Assembly (NCBI GenBank): GCA_029239545.1
Contig: JARBUQ010000157.1
Location: 1-8,863, forward strand
Length of the DNA stretch: 8,863 bases
From: Paenibacillus sp.
GTDB lineage: Bacteria > Bacillota > Bacilli > Paenibacillales > NBRC-103111
Direction: 5' to 3'
Positions 1 to 4,734 of this stretch are shown piece after piece. A program made the position numbers and the translations under genes. Each line of letters begins with the position of its first letter. The stretch's first letter is position 1. The notes beneath the pieces were generated by a model. It worked only from the letters and a program-made list of their open reading frames with translations. It was not told where the DNA came from and searched no databases.

Positions 1-645
1 CGGATTAGCCTGCACCTCCTTCAAACGAATGGAGTCATCCTTCAGGTAGTCTGTGCACATGTCCGTATCCACCGTACTCGGGCCTACTGCATTGACATTC
101 ACATTGAACTTGCCCAGTTCAATAGCCATTCCCTTGGTCAACATGTTGGCAGCCGCTTTGGAGGACTGATAGTGCGGAATCACTGGGCTCGTGACGACTA
201 AGCTGGCTGTGGAGAGGATATTGATGATCTTGCCATAAGCCCGTTCAATCATACTCTCGGCAGCTCGTTGGGAGCACATGAAGATCGACTTTACATTCGT
301 GTTATAGGTGCGGTCCCATGTCTCCTCTGTCACCATCATGAAGGATTCGAATGGAGCTACCCCAGCGTTGTTAACCAGAATCTCAACCGGACCAAGCTCC
401 TTCTCCACTTGCTCGAACATCGCCAGAACATCTGCTTTCTTGCCTACGTCGGCTTGGACAACGATAGCTCGTCTTCCCAGCTCCTCCACTTGCGATTTAA
501 CCGCCTCTGCCAAAACCCGAGAGCTGTTCGATGTGTAATTGATCGCTACATCTGCGCCTTCCTCAGCGAGTCTAAGTACAATAGCTTCTCCAATACCGCG
601 GCTGCCTCCTGTTACGAGAGCGACACGATTCTGCAGTCTTTTCAT
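1..645 (-). CDS. SDR-family NAD(P)-dependent oxidoreductase (SDR1), C-terminus cut by window edge
   Basis: Classical short-chain dehydrogenase/reductase; 215 residues are visible, reading in frame to base 1. Family length is about 250, so roughly 35-40 C-terminal residues lie outside. The Rossmann glycine motif TGGSRGIG is at residues 12-19, NNAG at 92-95, the structural Asn at 117, and the catalytic set is Ser145, Tyr159 and Lys163 (YQSSK). The end of beta-strand 2 reads INYTSNSSR, without the Asp typical of NAD-specific members, so NADP(H) use is plausible (inference). ATG at 643-645 is preceded by GAGTGAGGGA at good spacing. It lies 60 bases downstream of the hydro-lyase large subunit on the same strand with no terminator between them, so it is probably the third gene of that operon. 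The sequence resembles FabG/glucose-dehydrogenase-like SDRs, but the context favours a sugar or sugar-acid substrate over fatty acids. The exact substrate is unknown. Confidence 0.9.
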   Translation of the reverse strand, partial: MKRLQNRVALVTGGSRGIGEAIVLRLAEEGADVAINYTSNSSRVLAEAVKSQVEELGRRAIVVQADVGKKADVLAMFEQVEKELGPVEILVNNAGVAPFESFMMVTEETWDRTYNTNVKSIFMCSQRAAESMIERAYGKIINILSTASLVVTSPVIPHYQSSKAAANMLTKGMAIELGKFNVNVNAVGPSTVDTDMCTDYLKDDSIRLKEVQANP

Positions 646-705
646 TCAACGTTCCCTCACTCTCTATCTCTTTACATGCTCTTCATCCAGTCCCGAATGC
701 CGCTG

Positions 706-1866
706 CTACAAGCTTGGTCCGATCCGATTAATACTGAATTCATTGTGCCCGAGAATTTCCGCTTTGGTCTGTTTGCCGTTGCTGACCTCTTGAATCTCCT
801 GCCATATGCGCTCACCGGCTGCTTCCATACTGAGCGTCCCGTCCAGCAGCTCGCTGACATCCACGTCCATATTATCTGTCATACGTTCATACATTTTTTT
901 ATTGCCTGTGATCTTGATGACCGGTACAACGGCTGCACCTGTTGGTGTGCCGCGTCCAGTTGTGAAACAAACAATATGAACTCCGCCCGCAGCCATTCCC
1001 GATACGCATTCGATATCATTACCCGGAGAGTCCATGAAATAAAGCCCGTTTGCAGGAATGAACTCCGCATATTCAACAATGCCTTCTATTGGTGCAGTTC
1101 CGCACTTGCTGATGCAACCGAGTGATTTCTCCTCAATTGTCGTTAAGCCCCCTGCGATATTCCCAGGACTTGGATTGCCGCCTCGCATATCGGCACCCAT
1201 CCGTTCCACTTCTTTCTCGAAGCGGTCCACGATGTAATACAGCTTATCCGATACCTCCGGCGTGCGGCATCGCTCTGCAAGAACATGCTCCGCTCCGATA
1301 ATCTCAGTCGTCTCGCTGATTACGATCCCCCCGCCTTCGGCGATTAATGAATCAGCAGCGACTCCAAGCGCTGGATTGGATGCCAGACCTGAGGTTGCGT
1401 CCGAGCCTCCGCACTTCACACCGACCTTCAGCTCGTTGAAAGGAATCGCAACCTTCTGCTCCTGGTCCAGCTCTGCACGCATCTTCCGAGCTAATTCGGC
1501 ACCGTGCTGAATCGCCTTAACAGAACCGCCGATCGACTGAATATCGAATACTTCAATCTTCTTGCCTGTTACCCTGATTGCTTCAGCCAATGCAGTGGGA
1601 TCGATAACCTCACAACCAAGACTAATAATAATGACACCGCCGACATTCGGGTTCTTTCCCGTTCCTGCAAGTACGTCGAATGTCCGATCCTTGTCTGCTC
1701 CGATCTGTGAACAGCCATGCTGATGTGGAATCGCTACAGTATCGCCCACCAACTGAGAAATACGATTGACAACTTGATTGGCACAGATGACCGTTGGAAT
1801 AAGCAATAAATGATTACGAATACCTACCTCACCATTCGGTCTGCGATACCCTTGGAATGTATTCAT
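706..1866 (-). CDS. UxaA-family hydro-lyase, large (catalytic) subunit; altronate dehydratase-like
   Basis: 386-residue protein of the D-galactarate dehydratase/altronate hydrolase C-terminal family, in the split form where the SAF domain is a separate gene. These are metal-dependent hydro-lyases that convert aldonates or aldarates to 2-keto-3-deoxy acids. Visible family motifs are HQHGC (48-52), KCGGSDATSG (151-160), SETTEI (184-189), GNPSPGN (230-236), GCISKCG (250-256), MDSPG (278-282) and CFTTGRGTPTG (300-310). The Cys and His residues probably include the metal site (inference). Length fits standalone large subunits (about 380-390 residues). The ATG overlaps the upstream TGA as ATGA, indicating translational coupling to the small subunit; AAAAGGGG lies about 10 bases upstream. 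SDR1 follows. Alternative members with the same split layout are sulfolactate sulfo-lyase SuyB and other sugar-acid dehydratases. The SDR and LacI neighbours favour a sugar acid, but altronate itself is not proven. Confidence 0.88.
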   Translation of the reverse strand: MNTFQGYRRPNGEVGIRNHLLLIPTVICANQVVNRISQLVGDTVAIPHQHGCSQIGADKDRTFDVLAGTGKNPNVGGVIIISLGCEVIDPTALAEAIRVTGKKIEVFDIQSIGGSVKAIQHGAELARKMRAELDQEQKVAIPFNELKVGVKCGGSDATSGLASNPALGVAADSLIAEGGGIVISETTEIIGAEHVLAERCRTPEVSDKLYYIVDRFEKEVERMGADMRGGNPSPGNIAGGLTTIEEKSLGCISKCGTAPIEGIVEYAEFIPANGLYFMDSPGNDIECVSGMAAGGVHIVCFTTGRGTPTGAAVVPVIKITGNKKMYERMTDNMDVDVSELLDGTLSMEAAGERIWQEIQEVSNGKQTKAEILGHNEFSINRIGPSL

Positions 1867-2213
1867 ACCTGCTTCGCCCCTTTTGCTTCAGCTGATTGAT
1901 CTGATCCTGCCCGATCTCCTCGACCCCGTATGCCTTCTACATTATGCACATGAACATGGGTACCTTGGGGGATGAGAACCGTTGCTCGTCCAATCACCTC
2001 TCCGTATTTACGAACCGATGTCCCTTCCTCTATAGCTTCGATCGCTATTTTATGACCGAATGGAATCGTTTCCACAACGAATAGCTCGGAGAGCAAACCC
2101 TGCTTCATAATCGAAATCGTTGAACCTGCCTGCAAATCCTGAATGGCTGTTGCCACATGATCTTTTCCGTCCATGACAAGCGCCTCGGCGCCTGAATGAA
2201 TATGCTCTGCCAT
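1863..2213 (-). CDS. UxaA-family hydro-lyase, small subunit (SAF domain)
   Basis: 116-residue SAF-domain protein matching the N-terminal domain of altronate/galactarate dehydratases, here encoded separately. Family-like segments are IPFGHKIAI (50-58), VRKYGEVIGRAT (67-78) and GTHVHVHNVEG (84-94). The last 20 or so residues form a charged, low-complexity tail (RGRGDRAGSDQSAEAKGAKQ) beyond the domain. It should pair with the large subunit encoded next, whose ATG overlaps this TGA. Start choice: a longer start at 2219 would sit one base after the GGAGG at 2221-2225, which is too close, while the ATG at 2211-2213 has ideal 7-base spacing. It is the first gene of the leftward operon, with a promoter and operator-like site at 2284-2329. 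SuyA of sulfolactate sulfo-lyase has the same fold and is an alternative name. Confidence 0.87.
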   Translation of the reverse strand: MAEHIHSGAEALVMDGKDHVATAIQDLQAGSTISIMKQGLLSELFVVETIPFGHKIAIEAIEEGTSVRKYGEVIGRATVLIPQGTHVHVHNVEGIRGRGDRAGSDQSAEAKGAKQV

Positions 2214-2220
2214 AATCATT

Positions 2221-2225
2221 CCTCC
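2221..2225 (-). promoter_or_regulatory. Shine-Dalgarno GGAGG that decides the small-subunit start
   Basis: Reads GGAGG on the minus strand. It is 1 base from the upstream ATG (2217-2219) and 7 bases from the second in-frame ATG (2211-2213), so initiation should occur at the latter. Confidence 0.8.
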
Positions 2226-2244
2226 ATGATCTTTGGTTAATTGA

Positions 2245-2272
2245 TTGAATATTACAGTATATGCGCTATAAA
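2245..2272 (+). promoter_or_regulatory. Candidate promoter for the LacI-family regulator
   Basis: TTGAAT (2245-2250), a 16-base spacer and TATAAA (2267-2272) point rightward. Transcription would begin near 2279, with a leader of about 100 bases, and the operator-like site would lie around +5 to +20, consistent with autoregulation. The -35 is imperfect and the leader is long, so another start nearer 2340 is possible. Confidence 0.4.
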
Positions 2273-2283
2273 AACATTAGATC

Positions 2284-2299
2284 GTGTTACCGATAACAT
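2284..2299. promoter_or_regulatory. LacI-family operator candidate in the divergent intergenic region
   Basis: The 14-base core TGTTACCGATAACA (2285-2298) is a near-palindrome centred on CG, with two symmetric mismatched pairs excepted, as is usual for LacI/GalR-family operators. The 16 bases 2284-2299 match 14 of 16 with the site in front of SDR2 (4308-4323). It overlaps the likely transcription start of the leftward operon and lies just downstream of a candidate rightward promoter for the regulator, so one site could control both directions. A CcpA cre site is a possible alternative, but both copies deviate from the cre pattern at the same two positions (4 and 6 of the core). Confidence 0.68.
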
Positions 2300-2300
2300 T

Positions 2301-2329
2301 AACATAAACTTCTTTCATGTTGCTGTCAA
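2301..2329 (-). promoter_or_regulatory. Promoter of the hydro-lyase/SDR1 operon
   Basis: On the minus strand, a perfect -35 TTGACA (2329-2324) is followed by a 17-base spacer and the -10 TATGTT (2306-2301), a sigma-A type arrangement. The start of transcription should fall near 2294, giving a leader of about 80 bases before the small-subunit ATG. The operator-like palindrome at 2284-2299 begins right after the -10 and covers the predicted start, an arrangement suited to repression. Confidence 0.72.
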
Positions 2330-2380
2330 TGCTTTTGTTGGGTAAGATGAAGGAGTAACTTTATTGCAAAGGACGATCGT

Positions 2381-3397
2381 ATGGTCACCATTTATGACAT
2401 AGCCAAAAAAGCTCAGGTATCGGCAATGACCGTTTCCCGTGTTATCAATAACTCTGGTAGAATAAGCGATCAAACCAAAGCTAAAGTAAAAAAGATTATG
2501 GAAGAATTGAACTACGTGCCCAATTCTACTGCACGCAGCCTGGTCACTCAGGAAACGAAAATGCTGACTTTGCTGATCACCGATATAACCAATCCCTTCT
2601 ACACTACGCTTGCAAGAGGAGCTGAGGATGCCGCCATGCAGCTCGGCTACAAGCTGCTGTTCGGCAATAGCGACGAGAATCTGCAGAAGGAAAAGGAGTA
2701 TCTGGATATCATCCTGTCAACCCGTGTAGACGGAGTTTTATTCGCACCAGCTGGCGATGCATCTGTTGAGCATCTGAATGCACTTAAGAGGCATTCCATT
2801 CCCTTCGTGTTGCTCGACAGGGAAGTTCCGGGTATCGAATCCGATATGGTAATCGGGGAAAGCAAGGAAGGAGCTCGTCAGCTTGTTGAGCATCTGATCG
2901 CACTTGGTCACACAAGGATCGCGCTTGTGAACGGCTCGAACTCGATATCCACGGCCAGACAGCGTTACGCTGGTTACTGGGAAGCGTTGAAGCTGAATGA
3001 TCTCCCGTTCGACGAGAATCTGGTTATGGAGCTTGGCTATAAGCAGTTGGAGGATGCGAGCCTGCTCGATCCGCTGCTACAGCTTGATCGTCCCCCCACT
3101 GCGATATTTGCTGCTAACAATTTCTTGGCAGCCAGCATCGTAGGAGCCCTTCGCAGCAAGCAAATTCGCGTACCCGAGCAGATGTCGATTGCTTGCTTTG
3201 ATGATTTTGGCATCTTGTCCCAGCTGAACCCCTTCCTCACGGTTGTTGCCCAGCCAGCTTACCAATTCGGGTATCTTGGTGTTCAACTTCTTGTCGATCG
3301 CATTCAGAACAAGGCAGCGGCCGACTGGAGGAAGATCATTCTCCCAACGGAGCTTATCTGCCGGGAATCGACCAAACCTCTATTAACGAATTCGTGA
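2381..3397 (+). CDS. LacI/GalR-family transcriptional regulator
   Basis: 338 residues, full family length. The N-terminal helix-turn-helix is at about residues 3-24 (TIYDIAKKAQVS, then MTVSRVINNSG), followed by the hinge helix around 46-57 (YVPNSTARSLV) that inserts at the central CG of an operator. Residues 60-335 form the periplasmic-binding-protein-like effector domain, which begins with the usual LLITDITNPFY (64-74) and includes LGHTRIALVNG. ATG at 2381 follows AAAGGA with 7-base spacing. The gene is divergent from the hydro-lyase operon and convergent with SDR2. Both of those have the same operator-like palindrome at their promoters, so this protein is probably their local repressor, relieved by a sugar-acid-type ligand (inference). 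The effector cannot be read from sequence. The ligand domain differs enough from CcpA in context that a purely local role is more likely than global catabolite control. Confidence 0.93.
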   Translation: MVTIYDIAKKAQVSAMTVSRVINNSGRISDQTKAKVKKIMEELNYVPNSTARSLVTQETKMLTLLITDITNPFYTTLARGAEDAAMQLGYKLLFGNSDENLQKEKEYLDIILSTRVDGVLFAPAGDASVEHLNALKRHSIPFVLLDREVPGIESDMVIGESKEGARQLVEHLIALGHTRIALVNGSNSISTARQRYAGYWEALKLNDLPFDENLVMELGYKQLEDASLLDPLLQLDRPPTAIFAANNFLAASIVGALRSKQIRVPEQMSIACFDDFGILSQLNPFLTVVAQPAYQFGYLGVQLLVDRIQNKAAADWRKIILPTELICRESTKPLLTNS

Positions 3398-3434
3398 ACC
3401 ATGGATCCCAAGTTCATAACCTTGTACAACACCA

Positions 3435-3468
3435 AAAACCTGACCGAAGCAAATCTCGGTCAGGTTTT
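3435..3468. terminator. Bidirectional rho-independent terminator between the regulator and SDR2
   Basis: A perfect 13-bp stem (3435-3447 with 3456-3468) encloses an 8-base loop. The stem ends in AAAA/TTTT, giving a T-rich tail on the plus strand (TTTTCTTATT) and a run of five T on the minus strand. It sits between the convergent stops at 3397 and 3486 and should serve both genes. Confidence 0.9.
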
Positions 3469-3485
3469 CTTATTACTCCCGCAGC

Positions 3486-4259
3486 TTAAGCGTTTTTGCC
3501 GAATACAACCCCGCCATCAATGTACAACGGTGAACCCATCATGAACTTACTGTCATCGGACGCCAGGAACAGAGCCGCTTTGGCTACATCGTCCGGCCGA
3601 CCAAGATCGCCGCTCAGTTGGCGACTCTTCAAAGAAGCGATCGCTGCATCCGGGTCGTCGTAGGACGACTTCAGATAATTTTCGACGAATGGAGTAAGAA
3701 TCGTTCCCGGCAATAAGGCATTAACCCTGATGTTGTAGGAGGCATAGTCGACCTGCATGGATTTGGTCAGCGAAAGGACCGCACCCTTCGTGGCTGCGTA
3801 AGAAGCCCGTCTTGCCAATCCAATCTCGGCAATACAAGAGGACATGTTAATGATCGAACCGAATTTCTGCTCCATCATGTGAGGCAGTACATATTTGCTT
3901 GGCAAATAGACTCCTTTAATATTAATCGACATGATTCGGTCCCATGCATCCGGCTCTATCTCATGAAGCGCTCCTACACCACTGATCCCCGCATTATTGA
4001 ACAGAACATCGATTCGGCCATATTTGGCAATCACTTCTTGAACAAGCTGAGATACTTCCTCTGGGTTCGTTACATCTGCGCGTATAAAATCGGCTTGTCC
4101 GCCAGCAGCGCGAATCTGCTCAACCGTCTCGTTGCCTTTGCCCGCATCCAGGTCATTAACGATAACCGTTGCACCTTCTTGCGCGAATAAAAAAGCAGAG
4201 CTTTGGCCTATTCCCGAGCCTGATCCTGTTATGATACATATTTTGTTCGACAATCGCAT
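3486..4259 (-). CDS. SDR-family oxidoreductase (SDR2), probably NAD-dependent, sugar-acid dehydrogenase-like
   Basis: 257-residue complete classical short-chain dehydrogenase. It has TGSGSGIG (11-18), Asp36 at the end of beta-strand 2 (VNDLD), which favours NAD(H), NNAG at 88-91, structural Asn113, and the catalytic set Ser141, Tyr154 and Lys158 (YAATK). The segments LPGTILTPF (183-191) and GRPDDVAKAALFLASDD (220-236) are typical of the family. ATG at 4257-4259 follows GTGAGGG with 7-base spacing. The overall style recalls SDRs that oxidise 2-keto-3-deoxy-sugar acids such as 2-keto-3-deoxy-L-fuconate, which would fit downstream of the UxaA-type dehydratase; this is inference, and a generic FabG-like label is the fallback. 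It is a single gene with its own promoter and an operator-like site nearly identical to that of the hydro-lyase operon, so it likely belongs to the same regulon despite lying across the regulator. Confidence 0.9.
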   Translation of the reverse strand: MRLSNKICIITGSGSGIGQSSAFLFAQEGATVIVNDLDAGKGNETVEQIRAAGGQADFIRADVTNPEEVSQLVQEVIAKYGRIDVLFNNAGISGVGALHEIEPDAWDRIMSINIKGVYLPSKYVLPHMMEQKFGSIINMSSCIAEIGLARRASYAATKGAVLSLTKSMQVDYASYNIRVNALLPGTILTPFVENYLKSSYDDPDAAIASLKSRQLSGDLGRPDDVAKAALFLASDDSKFMMGSPLYIDGGVVFGKNA

Positions 4260-4307
4260 TCTGGTACCCTCACTTTACATAAATAATTATAGTTAAATTA
4301 CTTTAAT

Positions 4308-4323
4308 GTGATATCGATAACAT
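4308..4323. promoter_or_regulatory. LacI-family operator candidate in front of SDR2
   Basis: The core TGATATCGATAACA (4309-4322) is a near-palindrome centred on CG with one mismatched pair. The 16 bases match 14 of 16 with 2284-2299, including an identical CGATAACAT half. It overlaps the -10 and predicted start of the SDR2 promoter, a position suited to repression. Confidence 0.65.
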
Positions 4324-4348
4324 AACAACACCATCATAGACATGTCAA
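4319..4348 (-). promoter_or_regulatory. Promoter of SDR2
   Basis: On the minus strand, a perfect -35 TTGACA (4348-4343), an 18-base spacer and TATGTT (4324-4319) use the same two hexamers as the hydro-lyase operon promoter. The predicted start is near 4312, leaving an AT-rich leader of about 50 bases. The operator-like site at 4308-4323 covers the -10. Confidence 0.68.
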
Positions 4349-4440
4349 CTAAACTTTTCGCATAACCAAAGACCAGCAAACGCCAATCTCTCTGAAATAA
4401 TCCGAACAGCCCCAAAAGGATGAGGCTGCTCAGACACAAT

Positions 4441-4470
4441 TTGGCGTCTTAAGCCAATTTGCTTTATAAT
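4441..4470 (+). promoter_or_regulatory. Promoter of the small membrane-protein gene
   Basis: TTGGCG (4441-4446), an 18-base spacer and a perfect -10 TATAAT (4465-4470) predict a start near 4477. The -35 lies inside an inverted repeat, TTGGC-N7-GCCAA (4441-4457), that could be a regulator site. The rest of the non-coding stretch 4349-4440 shows no gene or RNA that I can support. Confidence 0.55.
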
Positions 4471-4510
4471 GACTGAAGACAAGCTAATACATATGGAAAG
4501 GGTGCTGAAT

Positions 4511-4711
4511 TTGGGTCTCGTAGATATTGGCGGCATAGAGAAAGATTTTTTTATAACATCCGCTATTTTTATTATGCTTATTTTGACATTTGTCAGTCTC
4601 GGGATTGTCCGACTGTTCCAACAACGCTATAAACCTGCTGTTATCTTTATAGTACTTGGAGTGATTAGTATAGGTTTGTTCGTCTGGATTATGAACAGTT
4701 GGATCATATAG
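4511..4711 (+). CDS. Small two-helix membrane protein, function unknown
   Basis: About 66 residues; family not recognised. A short N-terminus (LVDIGGIEKD) leads into a hydrophobic helix at about 13-33 (FFITSAIFIMLILTFVSLG), a basic loop RLFQQRYK (34-41), a second helix at about 42-61 and a short tail. The basic loop suggests it is cytoplasmic, with both ends outside (inference). Start choice: the first in-frame ATG (4469) overlaps the TATAAT box and is unlikely to be in the transcript. The next ATG (4493) lacks a ribosome site. TTG at 4511 is 8 bases after GAAAGGG, so I chose it, though 4493 remains possible. It converges on gltD with a 23-base gap. Nothing nearby indicates a role, and a link to glutamate synthase is not implied. 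Confidence 0.6.
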   Translation: MGLVDIGGIEKDFFITSAIFIMLILTFVSLGIVRLFQQRYKPAVIFIVLGVISIGLFVWIMNSWII

Positions 4712-4734
4712 CTGCTATAGATGAAGATGGGCAG

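Noticed and set aside
103..123. 8-bp inverted repeat with a 5-base loop inside SDR1
   Set aside because: It is coding sequence for a conserved SDR segment (AIELGKFNV) with no T-run; likely chance.
268..1125. Long plus-strand open frame of 285 codons opposite SDR1 and the hydro-lyase large subunit
   Set aside because: It crosses two convincing minus-strand genes, has no recognisable motif or ribosome site, and has the Cys/His/Ser-rich look of an antisense shadow.
2217..2219. Upstream ATG of the SAF subunit
   Set aside because: Only one base separates it from GGAGG; the ATG at 2211-2213 has correct spacing.
4154..4167. CGATAAC inside SDR2 as a further operator
   Set aside because: Only 10 of 14 bases match and the palindrome is poor; expected by chance.
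2285..4322. Reading the two palindromes as CcpA cre sites
   Set aside because: Both share the central CG and outer TG/CA but break the cre pattern at core positions 4 and 6, and a dedicated LacI gene lies between them. Not excluded, only less likely.
4407..4428. Hairpin (7 bp with one wobble on the minus strand, loop 8) as a terminator
   Set aside because: No T-run follows on either strand, and no gene ends here.
4345..4536. Minus-strand open frame of 63 codons upstream of SDR2
   Set aside because: It overlaps the small gene's promoter and 5' end and runs into the SDR2 -35 box; no ribosome site or recognisable domain.
4707..4719. Palindrome TATAGCTGCTATA at the stop of the small gene
   Set aside because: A one-base centre cannot form an RNA loop, and there is no sign that it is a protein site.
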